Positions 22,586 through 33,954 of a stretch of 64,000 nucleotides of DNA are shown in pieces. Positions within the stretch are counted from its first letter, which is position 1. Every line of letters begins with the position of its first letter. The notes under the pieces were generated by a model. That model saw only the letters and a program-made list of their open reading frames with translations. It ran no database searches and had not been told where the DNA came from. The stretch covers positions 372,001 through 436,000 of the forward strand of contig UGYN01000002.1 of NCBI GenBank assembly GCA_900457075.1, given 5' to 3'. Both the position numbers and the translations under genes were made by a program. Source of the stretch: Serratia quinivorans (GTDB lineage Bacteria; Pseudomonadota; Gammaproteobacteria; Enterobacterales; Enterobacteriaceae).

Positions 22586-23671
22586 TTAACCGTGACGACG
22601 TTCGAAGTCGACCATAAAGTCGGTTAATGTCTTCACGCCAGCCAACGGCATGGCATTGTAAATAGAAGCGCGCATACCGCCAACCACTCGATGGCCTTTC
22701 AACGCCTGCAAGCCAATCGCTTCAGCTTCGCTGAGAAACACTTTGTCCAGCGCGGGATCCGCCAACTGGAAAGGCACGTTCATCCAGGAACGGTTGGCAA
22801 GCGCCACCCGGCTGCGGTAAAAATCAGACTTATCGATAGTCGCATACAGCAGTTCGGCCTTGGCCTGATTGCGTTTGTGCATCTCTACCAGACCACCCTG
22901 CTCTTTCAGCCATTTGAACACCAGCCCGGACAGATACCAGGCAAAGGTCGGCGGCGTGTTGAACATCGAGTCGTTTTCGGCCAGCACGGTGTAATCGAGG
23001 ATCGACGGCACTTCGCGGCGCGCCTTACCCAGCAGATCTTCACGCACAATCACCAGCGTCAGGCCGGCCGGGCCAATGTTTTTCTGGGCGCCGGCATAAA
23101 TCACGCCAAAACGACTGACGTCCAGCGGACCAGATAAAATGGTAGAAGAGTAATCGCCGATCACGACTTTATCGCCAAAATCCGGTAATTCATCGATAGC
23201 CACGCCGTCGATGGTTTCATTAGGGCAATAGTGCACGTAGGCCGTGTCGTCGCTCAACTGCCACTCTTTCATCGGTTTGATGCCGAGCAGGCCGTCGACG
23301 GAAGTTTTCACGTCGATGGCGTTTGGCGTGCAGTATTTTTGCGCTTCGGTGATAGCACTGTGCGCCCAATAACCGCCGTCGATATAGTCCGCGGTAGTTT
23401 TGTCACCCAGCAGGTTCAGCGGCAGCGCGGCAAACTGTGCGCGGGCACCGCCGTGGCAGAACAGGACTTTATAATTGGAGGGGATTTTCAGCAGATCGCG
23501 CAGGTCCTGTTCGGACTGCTGAGCAACTTCGATAAACTCTTTACTGCGATGGCTGATTTCCATCACCGAGGTGCCAAGACCGTGCCAGTTGCACAGCTCC
23601 TGTTCCGCACGACGCAAAACTTCAACCGGCAGCATGGCCGGACCAGAGCTAAAATTATAAACCTGAGTCAT
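22586..23671 (-). CDS. serC: Phosphoserine aminotransferase
   Basis: SerC is the PLP-dependent transaminase of serine biosynthesis (3-phosphohydroxypyruvate to phosphoserine) and also acts in pyridoxal phosphate synthesis. The 361-residue product begins [19 protein letters not shown]. The PLP lysine lies in [27 protein letters not shown] ribosome-binding site precedes the ATG. serC-aroA is the conserved enterobacterial pair. The 282-bp gap upstream (to ansB) presumably holds its promoter; nothing else was recognised there. Confidence 0.97.
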   Translation of the reverse strand: MTQVYNFSSGPAMLPVEVLRRAEQELCNWHGLGTSVMEISHRSKEFIEVAQQSEQDLRDLLKIPSNYKVLFCHGGARAQFAALPLNLLGDKTTADYIDGGYWAHSAITEAQKYCTPNAIDVKTSVDGLLGIKPMKEWQLSDDTAYVHYCPNETIDGVAIDELPDFGDKVVIGDYSSTILSGPLDVSRFGVIYAGAQKNIGPAGLTLVIVREDLLGKARREVPSILDYTVLAENDSMFNTPPTFAWYLSGLVFKWLKEQGGLVEMHKRNQAKAELLYATIDKSDFYRSRVALANRSWMNVPFQLADPALDKVFLSEAEAIGLQALKGHRVVGGMRASIYNAMPLAGVKTLTDFMVDFERRHG

Positions 23672-23953
23672 TTCCCCTCACCACATTCACTATTCGCCAA
23701 TGAAACTGGCCTACCGAAATACGCCCGAACTAACCCATCGGTTTTATCACTCGCGCCCCCTGCCTGCAATGGTTATTCGCCCGCCGCCGGGAAACGCGTT
23801 ATCCCTGCAATAACAGGCTCTGCCAAATCACCGGTAATTTTTGCAATAAAACGCTGTGACAGCGGCCAATTCAGTGGGTTAACGCGGTTTTTTATGCTGT
23901 ATTCAGCCGACATAGCTGGGGGCCGCGCAGGCCCCCGAATGAAGAAAAGGGAC

Positions 23954-25000
23954 TCAGTATTGATTAAACATCTGCTGAATTTGTTTGGCGTCTTTGGTCT
24001 GCGTCAGCGCCAATTGCAGCAGGATCCGCGCTTTCTGCGGGTTTAACGTGCCTGCGGCAACAAAGCCAAATTTGGCGTCATCCACTTCGGCATCCTCGGT
24101 AGTCGCCCCGGTGGGCACTCTGGAAGAACGCACCACGGCGACGCCGTTATGGGCGGCCGTCGCCAGCGTGTCAAACACCGTTTTGTACAGGTTACCGTTT
24201 CCGACACCGGCACTGACGATGCCCTGATAACCTTCGGCAATCAACGCCTTGGCAGGCGCATCGGAGGCGTTGGCATAATTATAGATAATGCCGACTTTGG
24301 GCAACTCAGCCAGACCGGAGACGTCAAACGGCGTATCCGTGGTGTGCTTGCGCTGCGGTGAACGCTGATAGTCAACCTTGCCATTATGGATATAGCCAAG
24401 CGGGCCAAAGTTGGGCGACTGGAAAGTCTGTACCGATGTGGTGTTGGTTTTTGTCACATCACGCCCGTCCAGCACGCTATCGTTCATCGCCACCAGCACC
24501 CCGCGTTTGGCCGATTGCGAATCTGCCGCCGTCACTACGGCGTTATACAGATTAAACGGACCGTCGGCGCTCATCGCCGTGGCCGGGCGCATGGCCCCGA
24601 CAATCACCACCGGTTTGTCACATTTAACCGTCAGATCAAGAAAGTAGGCGGTTTCCTCCAACGTGTCGGTGCCATGGGTGATAACAAAACCGTCCGTTTT
24701 AGCGCAGTCGGCGTTGATTTTCTTCGCCAGCTTCAGCCAAACCTCATCATTCATATCCTGCGAACCGATGTTTACCACCTGCTCACCCTGGATATTGGCG
24801 ACGTTTTTCAGCTCCGGTACGGCATTCACCAGAGCATCAACGCCCAGTTTGCCCGCCGTATAGTTGGATTTTGTCGCCGACTCGCCGCCACCGGCAATGG
24901 TGCCGCCGGTCGCCAACAGGGTAATGGTGGGCAATGCCAACGCAGAACCGCTTGCCCCCGCCAGCAGTAACGCTACAACGCTGAGTTTCACTGATTTCAT
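23954..25000 (-). CDS. ansB: L-asparaginase II, periplasmic
   Basis: AnsB hydrolyses asparagine to aspartate and ammonia in the periplasm. The 348-residue precursor has a Sec signal peptide, MKSVKLSVVALLLAGASGSALA, with cleavage predicted before LPTITLLATGG. Both catalytic threonine motifs are present (ATGGTIAGG and THGTDTLEETA), and the C terminus TQTKDAKQIQQMFNQY matches the E. coli enzyme. I took the ATG at 25000 because GGAGAAA lies upstream; a longer frame to 25114 has no signal peptide. In E. coli ansB is elsewhere. Here it lies between serC and ycaO, divergent from ycaO. Confidence 0.95.
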   Translation of the reverse strand: MKSVKLSVVALLLAGASGSALALPTITLLATGGTIAGGGESATKSNYTAGKLGVDALVNAVPELKNVANIQGEQVVNIGSQDMNDEVWLKLAKKINADCAKTDGFVITHGTDTLEETAYFLDLTVKCDKPVVIVGAMRPATAMSADGPFNLYNAVVTAADSQSAKRGVLVAMNDSVLDGRDVTKTNTTSVQTFQSPNFGPLGYIHNGKVDYQRSPQRKHTTDTPFDVSGLAELPKVGIIYNYANASDAPAKALIAEGYQGIVSAGVGNGNLYKTVFDTLATAAHNGVAVVRSSRVPTGATTEDAEVDDAKFGFVAAGTLNPQKARILLQLALTQTKDAKQIQQMFNQY

Positions 25001-25148
25001 TAGGTTTCTCCATGATAGATAACCCGCTGAATTATGGCCCTTATCCTCAAAAAAACTGTGACTTTGCCACCGATTTAGGAATACGTGGAGCTTGGGCGTA
25101 AAACCCCGTATCATTGCGCGTTTTTAGTACGCTCAAAAAGTGAAGACA

Positions 25149-26912
25149 ATGACGCAAACTTTTATCCCTGGCAAAGATGCCGCGCTGGAAGACTCTATCG
25201 CCCGTTTCCAACAGAAATTAAGCGATCTGGGTTTTAATATCGAAGAGGCCTCCTGGCTGAACCCGGTGCCGCACGTATGGTCGGTTCACATCCGCGATCG
25301 CGATTGCCCGCTGTGCTTCACCAACGGTAAAGGCGCCAGCAAGAAAGCTGCGCTGGCTTCCGCTTTGGGCGAATACTTCGAACGCCTTTCTACCAACTAT
25401 TTCTTTGCCGACTTCTATCTGGGCAAGCAGATTGCCGAAGGCGATTTCGTGCATTATCCGAACGAGAAATGGTTCCCGATCCCAGCCGATGATTCGCTAC
25501 CGGCCGGTATTCTCGATGAACGTCTGCATGCATTTTACAATCCGGATCAGGATGTTAACGCCAGCGCTCTGATCGATCTGCAGTCCGGTAATGGCGATCG
25601 TGGCATTTGCGCCCTGCCGTTTTCCCGTCAGTCAGACCAGCAGACGGTTTATATCCCGATGAACATCATCGGTAACCTTTATGTGTCCAATGGCATGTCT
25701 GCCGGCAACACCGCCAACGAAGCTCGCGTGCAGGGTTTGTCTGAGGTGTTCGAGCGCTATGTGAAAAACCGCATCATCGCCGAATCCATCAGCCTGCCGG
25801 AGATCCCGGCGGAAGTATTGAACCGCTATCCGGGCGTGGTGGAAGCCATCGCCAAGCTGGAAGAAGAAGGTTTCCCTATCCTGTCCTACGACGCCTCACT
25901 GGGCGGCAATTATCCGGTGATCTGCGTTGTGCTGTTCAACCCGGCTAACGGCACCTGTTTCGCCTCGTTTGGTGCCCACCCTGATTTTGGTGTGGCGCTT
26001 GAGCGTACCGTCACTGAACTGCTGCAGGGCCGCAGTCTGAAGGATCTGGACGTGTTCACCGCGCCAACCTTCGACGACGAAGAAGTGGCGGAGCACACCA
26101 ACCTGGAAACCCACTTTATCGACTCCAGCGGTTTGATCTCCTGGGATATGTTCAAGCAGGATGCGGATTACCCGTTTGTCGACTGGAGCTTCAGCGGCAG
26201 TACGCAGGAAGAGTTCGCCACGTTGATGAGCATCTTCGATAAAGAAGGCGCGGAAGTGTACATCGCCGACTACGAGCATCTGGACGTGTACGCCTGCCGT
26301 ATCATAGTGCCGGGCATGTCAGACATCTATCCTGCGGAAGACCTGCTGCTGGCTAACAACAGCATGGGCGCACATCTGCGAGATCTTCTGCTGGCGCTGC
26401 CGGGCAGTGAGTGGGAGCCACAAGAATATCTGGCGCTGATTGAACGCTTTGACGACGAAGGCCTGGACGATTTCACCCGCGTGCGTGAGCTGTTGGGGAT
26501 TGCCACCGGTAAAGACAACGCCTGGAATACCCTGCGCGTGGGCGAGTTGAAATCAATGCTGGCGCTGGCCGGCGGCGATATGGATCAGGCGCTGATCTGG
26601 GCCGAATGGACGCAGGACTTCAACGCTTCGGTGTTGAGCCCGGCACGCAGCAACTACTACCGTTGCCTGCAAACCCTGCTGTTGCTGACGCAAGAGCCAG
26701 AACGCGATCCGGCGCAGTACTACGCGGCCTTCGTGAAAATGTACGGTCAGGAAGCGGTGGATGCTGCCTCTGCGGCCATCAGCGGCGAAGAGCGCTTTAA
26801 CGGCCTGTTCGCGGTCGATAGCAGTCTGAAAGCCTTGCCGGCTCATCAGGCTCTGTTAGCGGCCTACGAAAAACTGCAGAACGCCAAGCGCCGTTATTGG
26901 GCACAGGCATAA
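25149..26912 (+). CDS. ycaO: YcaO, ATP-dependent cyclodehydratase-like factor for ribosomal protein S12 methylthiolation
   Basis: YcaO assists RimO in beta-methylthiolation of ribosomal protein S12. Its family also includes the cyclodehydratases of azoline-containing peptides. The 587-residue protein has the YcaO core with NGKGASKKAALASALGEYFERLS (about residues 55-77) and the ATP-binding acidic motifs QGLSEVFERYVKN and ALERTVTELLQGR. A C-terminal tetratricopeptide-like region follows. I prefer the ATG at 25149 (MTQTFIPGKDAALEDS, identical to E. coli) over a GTG at 25140. It lies just before focA as in E. coli. No precursor peptide gene is nearby, so it is the housekeeping type. Confidence 0.95.
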   Translation: MTQTFIPGKDAALEDSIARFQQKLSDLGFNIEEASWLNPVPHVWSVHIRDRDCPLCFTNGKGASKKAALASALGEYFERLSTNYFFADFYLGKQIAEGDFVHYPNEKWFPIPADDSLPAGILDERLHAFYNPDQDVNASALIDLQSGNGDRGICALPFSRQSDQQTVYIPMNIIGNLYVSNGMSAGNTANEARVQGLSEVFERYVKNRIIAESISLPEIPAEVLNRYPGVVEAIAKLEEEGFPILSYDASLGGNYPVICVVLFNPANGTCFASFGAHPDFGVALERTVTELLQGRSLKDLDVFTAPTFDDEEVAEHTNLETHFIDSSGLISWDMFKQDADYPFVDWSFSGSTQEEFATLMSIFDKEGAEVYIADYEHLDVYACRIIVPGMSDIYPAEDLLLANNSMGAHLRDLLLALPGSEWEPQEYLALIERFDDEGLDDFTRVRELLGIATGKDNAWNTLRVGELKSMLALAGGDMDQALIWAEWTQDFNASVLSPARSNYYRCLQTLLLLTQEPERDPAQYYAAFVKMYGQEAVDAASAAISGEERFNGLFAVDSSLKALPAHQALLAAYEKLQNAKRRYWAQA

Positions 26913-27374
26913 TCTCAGTACCTTTTGCGCCGGTGGATCTCTGCCGGCGCTAAACCTCAAAGTCTCTGTTCAAAAATACCACCCTCTTATTTTGACGGTT
27001 AAATAAGCGAGTTTGTTGTTTATTTTTTTCGACTCATTACGCACTTATCGGCAAACAAGACAAATAAAGCGGCAATTGTTACTGGCTGGTGAAATAATAA
27101 TTAACCGATAATTAAACCCTACCACCTGAAAAGTGACAAAATGCGTTAAAATTTAACCTTATCGAGGCTGTCACAACCGTCTTTTCAAAATTATTTGCAA
27201 ACATTAAAAAATAGTTTTATCATTAAATTCAATAATTTAACTCAATAAGCCTTGCTATTTATCTGGTTTTTGGCTGCTTTAGTTTCTCGCCTTATGATCC
27301 AAATCAATTTTTACCCTATACTGCTTTGTTAGTATCTTATTGCGTTGTTTTAACCCTTAAAAGCGAGAGTTAGT
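26913..27374 (+). promoter_or_regulatory. focA-pflB upstream regulatory region
   Basis: This 462-bp AT-rich gap between ycaO and focA contains no credible gene. In E. coli the equivalent region carries several promoters controlled by FNR, ArcA and IHF. Here an FNR-type palindrome is visible near the 3' end and is listed separately. AT-rich tracts at 27040-27240 could hold ArcA or IHF sites, but I could not pin any down. Confidence 0.6.
27294..27307 (+). promoter_or_regulatory. FNR-type site upstream of focA
   Basis: ATGATCCAAATCAA reads TTGAT-TTGG-ATCAT on the opposite strand, against the FNR consensus TTGAT-N4-ATCAA (one mismatch). Its centre (27300.5) lies about 41 bp upstream of the start point predicted from a -10-like TAGTAT at 27330-27335. 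That is the geometry of a class II FNR-activated promoter, and it fits anaerobic induction of focA-pflB. Confidence 0.7.
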
Positions 27375-28235
27375 GTGAAAGCTGACAACCCCTTCGATCT
27401 GATATTACCTGCAGCAACGGCGAAAATCGCTGAAGATGCAGGTGTGTATAAAGCCACCAAGCATCCGCTGAAAACGTTTTATTTGGCGATCACTGCCGGC
27501 GTCTTTATTTCAATCGCATTCGTGTTTTATATCACTGCGACTACCGGCACTGCCGGTGTGCCTTTCGGCCTGGCAAAACTGGTCGGCGGCATCTGTTTCT
27601 CTCTGGGGTTAATGCTGGTGGTGGTTTCGGGCGCCGACCTGTTCACCTCCACCGTGCTGATTGTCATTGCCAAGGCCAGCGGCCGCATCAGCTGGTGCCA
27701 ACTGGGCGCCAACTGGCTGAATGTCTATATTGGCAACCTGATTGGCGCACTGTTCTTTGTGGCACTCATCTGGTTCTCTGGCGAGCACATGGTCGCCAAC
27801 GGTCAGTGGGGCCTGAACGTCCTGCAAACCGCGGATCACAAGCTGCATCACACCTTTGTTGAGGCCGTCTGCCTCGGCATCCTGGCTAACCTGATGGTCT
27901 GCCTGGCGGTGTGGATGAGCTACTCCGGCCGCAGCCTGATGGACAAAATGTTCGCCATGATCCTGCCAGTCGGCATGTTTGTCGCCAGCGGTTTTGAACA
28001 CAGCATCGCCAACATGTTTATGATCCCTATGGGTATCGTGGTTAAAAACTTCGCCACGCCAGAATTCTGGCAAGCCGTAGGGGCAACACCTGAGCAGTTT
28101 GCTCATCTGACCGTAAGCAACTTTATCATCGACAACCTGATCCCGGTCACCATTGGCAACATCATTGGTGGCGGCCTGCTGGTTGGGTTGACTTACTGGG
28201 TAATTTATCTGCGTGGTGGTGAACAACAGCACTAA
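27375..28235 (+). CDS. focA: Formate transporter FocA
   Basis: FocA is a pentameric formate/nitrite-family channel in the inner membrane that moves formate made by pyruvate formate-lyase. The 286-residue protein starts with a GTG codon (MKADNPFDLILPAATAKIAE), as in E. coli. It has six hydrophobic segments and the gating His in ASGFEHSIANMFMIPMG. The narrow-pore motif VCLGILANLMVCLAVW is intact. It is followed 54 bp later by pflB in the conserved focA-pflB operon. Confidence 0.97.
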   Translation: MKADNPFDLILPAATAKIAEDAGVYKATKHPLKTFYLAITAGVFISIAFVFYITATTGTAGVPFGLAKLVGGICFSLGLMLVVVSGADLFTSTVLIVIAKASGRISWCQLGANWLNVYIGNLIGALFFVALIWFSGEHMVANGQWGLNVLQTADHKLHHTFVEAVCLGILANLMVCLAVWMSYSGRSLMDKMFAMILPVGMFVASGFEHSIANMFMIPMGIVVKNFATPEFWQAVGATPEQFAHLTVSNFIIDNLIPVTIGNIIGGGLLVGLTYWVIYLRGGEQQH

Positions 28236-28289
28236 GCTGTTAGTTACCGCGCGCCGAGTTAGAACTCCACAAATAAAGGTAGGTGTATA

Positions 28290-30572
<2,283 letters not shown>

Positions 30573-30622
30573 TTGCCCCATCCGGGCGGGGTTTCCCGCC
30601 CGGTGGTTAAGCTGAAACCCGG

Positions 30623-30645
30623 GGCCGGATCTTTCCGGCCTTTTT
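30623..30645 (+). terminator. Rho-independent terminator after pflB
   Basis: A 7-bp stem (GGCCGGA / TCCGGCC) is followed directly by TTTTT. A second perfect 9-bp hairpin without a T run (30582-30603) precedes it, so the pflB message ends in two stacked stems. Downstream pflA must use read-through or its own promoter in the 300-bp gap. Confidence 0.85.
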
Positions 30646-30872
30646 AATAAATGCACTCCCCTGACTCAGCGCGAGTCTGTTTTGCCAGATGGCTATACTC
30701 AATAGAATGGCTATCCGGCAAAACAGTTAACCGGCGTAATAACCGGCCAACAGGAATCGTTCCACCCCAGTCGCCGGGCCCTGCCCGCTTGCTGCATCGC
30801 TGATCCCTGTCTGGCGGTTACAAGCCTACTTTTAGACTGCGTTTGACAGTCAATATTGGAGAAAACCCCGCA

Positions 30873-31613
30873 ATGTCAGTGAAAGGTCGCATCCACTCCT
30901 TCGAATCCTGTGGCACCGTAGACGGCCCAGGGATCCGCTTTATCGTTTTCTTCCAGGGCTGCCTGATGCGCTGCCTGTATTGCCACAACCGTGATACCTG
31001 GGATACCCACGGCGGGAAAGAAGTCACCGTGGAAGAGCTGATGAAAGACGCCGTCTCTTATCGCTACTTTATGAACGCTTCCGGCGGCGGCGTTACCGCT
31101 TCCGGCGGCGAGGCCATTCTACAGGCCGAGTTCGTCCGCGACTGGTTCCGCGCCTGTCACGAAGAAGGTATCAACACCTGTCTGGACACCAATGGTTTTG
31201 TCCGCCGTTACGATCCGGTGATCGACGAACTGCTGGACGCCACCGATCTGGTCATGCTGGATCTCAAACAGATGAACGACGACATTCACCAAAATCTGGT
31301 CGGCGTTTCCAACCACCGCACGCTGGAGTTCGCTCGCTATCTGGCGAAACGTAATCAGCGCACCTGGATCCGTTACGTCGTGGTGCCGGGTTGGTCAGAT
31401 GATGACAAGTCGACGCACCTGTTGGGCGAATTCACCAAGGATATGACCAACATCGAGAAAATCGAACTGCTGCCTTACCACGAACTGGGCAAGCATAAGT
31501 GGGTGGCGATGGGGGAAGAGTACAAGCTGGACGGCGTCCATCCACCAAAAGCGGACACCATGGAACGCGTCAAAGGCATTCTGGAAAGCTACGGCCACAA
31601 AGTAATGTACTGA
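30873..31613 (+). CDS. pflA: Pyruvate formate-lyase 1-activating enzyme
   Basis: PflA is a radical-SAM enzyme that installs the glycyl radical on PflB under anaerobic conditions. The 246-residue protein has the CxxxCxxC cluster motif [11 protein letters not shown] at Cys30, Cys34 and Cys37. It also has the SAM-binding GGE-type stretch ASGGEAIL. The start [20 protein letters not shown] matches relatives, and TTGGAGAAAA lies upstream; the frame extension to 30843 is unconserved. It lies downstream of pflB as in E. coli. Confidence 0.97.
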   Translation: MSVKGRIHSFESCGTVDGPGIRFIVFFQGCLMRCLYCHNRDTWDTHGGKEVTVEELMKDAVSYRYFMNASGGGVTASGGEAILQAEFVRDWFRACHEEGINTCLDTNGFVRRYDPVIDELLDATDLVMLDLKQMNDDIHQNLVGVSNHRTLEFARYLAKRNQRTWIRYVVVPGWSDDDKSTHLLGEFTKDMTNIEKIELLPYHELGKHKWVAMGEEYKLDGVHPPKADTMERVKGILESYGHKVMY

Positions 31614-31630
31614 GGCCTTGGCTACAACAA

Positions 31631-31660
31631 AAAACCCGGCGCGCTATGGCCGGGTTTTTT
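31631..31660. terminator. Bidirectional terminator between pflA and ycaD
   Basis: AAAACCCGGC, an 8-nt loop and GCCGGGTTTT form a 10-bp stem. It is flanked by A residues on the left and T residues on the right, so it can terminate both pflA (plus) and the convergent ycaD (minus). Confidence 0.85.
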
Positions 31661-31665
31661 TATGC

Positions 31666-32812
31666 TCAGGCGGCAGCCAGCGGGGTGTGTTGCGGGTCCG
31701 GCTTTTTCAGCAGCATCATCAGATAGACCAGGGCTACTGCGGCGATCATCACAAACAGCGATTGGTCGGAATAATTTTGCATCAGCAGCGCCGTCATCGA
31801 CGGGCCGAGCAGGCTGCCGATGGTGTAACTCATCAACAATGCCTGATTCATCGCCACCAGCTCATGAGGCATCGCTTTCTCACAGGCCCAGGACATCGCG
31901 ACCGGGTACAGGGTAAACCCGGCACAGCCGAGAATGAATAGCGCCGGTGCCATGGCAGAGTGGCTGAGCATCGCCACGCTGGCGAGGATCACCACGAATA
32001 CCTGAATACGCAGCACCAGCAGGCGCCCATAGCGATCAGCCAGGCGCCCTACCGGCCACTGGCCGACAATGCCTGAACTGACCAGTAATGCCATCCAGTA
32101 ACCGACGTTGGCGTCGCTCATCCCCTGATGGGATAAATACAGCGGCATCAGGCCATACAACGAGCCGAGAACAATACCGGAGATAATACAACCATTTGAT
32201 GCCCAACCGCGCACTGCGGCGTTTCAGCATCGGCCAAACCGCGGCGTGCTGAGGTTCATCGTGCTGGCTGTTAACCCGGGCAAACAACATCGGCAACATG
32301 GCGCTGATCACAATGGCCGTCACCCAGGGCACCACGTTCAACAATTCGGTAGACACCATACTCAGCAGCAGTTGGCCGACCACCGTTCCCAGGTAGTAAA
32401 CCATCATATAGGCCGCCAGCAGTTGGCCACGGTTGGTAAGGTTTCCGCTGCGCAATAAGGCGCTCTCAACAATCACCCAAATCCAGGCGCAGCCGATACC
32501 GGCAAAGAAACGCCAGCCCATCCAACTCCAGAAATCGAGCGACAACGCCATACCGGCGGTCGCCACGGCGAACACCACGCAGGCAAGGTGATAACTGCGG
32601 GTAAACCCAATGCGCTGGATCAGTTTGCCCGCCATCAGCGTGCCAAACAGATTGCCGGTAAAGTAAGAGGAACTTACCATTCCCACCTGCCCGGTTGACA
32701 ACTGAGCATGGGTTAACCAAAGAGGAACTAACGTATTCAATACGGCAATAGAAACCGTGAGCAACAACAGGCCACAGAGCAGCAGGAGCACTGGCCGGGA
32801 ATATGCGGACAT
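31666..32812 (-). CDS. ycaD: YcaD, major facilitator superfamily transporter, with an apparent one-base insertion
   Basis: This is an MFS permease of the YcaD group with unknown substrate. The first frame from the ATG at 32812 ([20 protein letters not shown]) covers six membrane helices and stays family-like to about RRSARLGI. The second frame continues [21 protein letters not shown] and covers the remaining helices. An extra T in the run at 32195-32197 causes the break; removing it gives a 381-residue protein, the usual length. Either a sequencing error or a recent inactivation is possible. It is convergent with pflA and borders the C-nucleoside-type cluster. Confidence 0.9.
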
Positions 32813-33027
32813 AGTGAGATTGAAACCGAACGCGCAATGAGAGTGCGCGCATCATGCCACTGGCGATAAAAAAGTCAATCAGCTCTTATCAGTGGATCGC
32901 ACGATTTGTTTTTTGTCACCCTAGTGCAGGGTAACATCATCAGGAAAGTGCCCCCCAATGACCGCTTAAGGCATGCGCCAATCGGGTTCCGGCGTGGCCC
33001 CTTCCCTGAGGGCAACGCCGGCTTTTC

Positions 33028-33954
33028 TTAGCGCGACCGGTGATAAACCATAGCTAACTGACCCGCAATTTCGGCGGTGTTCACCAATACTGCCGCATTG
33101 GCCATGGCCGAACGCCCATGGGTCGCCTGCTCAACCGCTTTCATAATGAATTTGGTTACCTGGCTGCCAGTTACGCCTTCGGCGGCCGCATTCTCGATGG
33201 CGGCCTGGATCGCTGCCTGAACGTCACGGCTGTCAATCGCATCCTCCGGTTTGGTCGGTGCTGCCACCACCATCGCCGCACTGCCCGGCAATGCGCGGTT
33301 AATATCAATCGCCTGAGCAATCGCCTCCAGGCTGTCCAACCGTTGCGGACTGCGATAGCCGCTACTGCGACAATAGAATGCCGGGAAATCGTCCGTCTGA
33401 TAGGTCACCACGGGAACGCACTGGGTTTCCAGAAACTCCAGCGTACGCCCGATATCGAGGATATTTTTGGCTCCTGCACACACCACCGTCACGTTAGTGC
33501 GGGTAAATTGGATCAAATCGGAAGAGATATCCATGCTGTCTTCTCCCCCGCGATGCACACCACCAATGCCCGCAGAGGCAAAGAAACCAATACCGGCCAG
33601 TTCGGCCAACATCAGCGACGAAGCCACCGTGGTGGCTCCCATGCTTTTTTGCGCCAGCACAAAAGGCAAATTGTTGCTGGATACTTTCGCAATGCCAGGC
33701 GTGGTGGCGAAACGTTCGATCTGTTCGCGATGCATGCCCACCAAAATTTCGCCATCGCAGATACCAATGGTCGCAGGAACCGCGCCGCTGCGGCGGACTG
33801 CCGCCTCCACCGCCAGCGCAGTCTCCACATTGGCAGGATAGTTCAGCCCGTGAGTAATGACGTTTGACTCCAGCGCAACCACCGCGTGGCGACTTTCCAG
33901 GGCGGCCTTCACTTCAGGATGAATAACCAAAGGCAGTAAATTAGCTTGCATCAT
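33028..33954 (-). CDS. indA: Pseudouridine-5'-phosphate glycosidase-like C-glycosynthase (IndA/PsuG family)
   Basis: PsuG-family enzymes make or break the C-C bond between ribose 5-phosphate and a pyrimidine-like ring. The 308-residue protein keeps the catalytic set: Glu29 in ALESNVITHG, Asp142 in GEDSMDISSD and the Schiff-base Lys163 in CAGAKNILDIG. Its ATG overlaps the NRPS stop by 4 bp, so the two are co-translated. Partner genes in indigoidine and minimycin clusters encode this same family. The inferred role here is to attach ribose 5-phosphate to the NRPS-made aminopyridine-dione. A plain pseudouridine catabolic enzyme is less likely, because no pseudouridine kinase gene (psuK) adjoins it. 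Confidence 0.9.
   Translation of the reverse strand: MMQANLLPLVIHPEVKAALESRHAVVALESNVITHGLNYPANVETALAVEAAVRRSGAVPATIGICDGEILVGMHREQIERFATTPGIAKVSSNNLPFVLAQKSMGATTVASSLMLAELAGIGFFASAGIGGVHRGGEDSMDISSDLIQFTRTNVTVVCAGAKNILDIGRTLEFLETQCVPVVTYQTDDFPAFYCRSSGYRSPQRLDSLEAIAQAIDINRALPGSAAMVVAAPTKPEDAIDSRDVQAAIQAAIENAAAEGVTGSQVTKFIMKAVEQATHGRSAMANAAVLVNTAEIAGQLAMVYHRSR

Noticed and set aside
25149..26912. RiPP (azoline peptide) cluster around ycaO
   Set aside because: No precursor peptide, dehydrogenase or leader-binding partner is nearby, and the protein matches the housekeeping YcaO that works with RimO.
32936..33027. Terminator downstream of the psuG-like gene (GCCGGCGT / ACGCCGG stem)
   Set aside because: The loop is long and no T run follows on the minus strand, so I could not support a terminator call.
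33028..33954. Housekeeping pseudouridine degradation (psuG with psuK)
   Set aside because: No pseudouridine kinase or transporter adjoins, and the 4-bp overlap with the NRPS ties it to the biosynthetic cluster.
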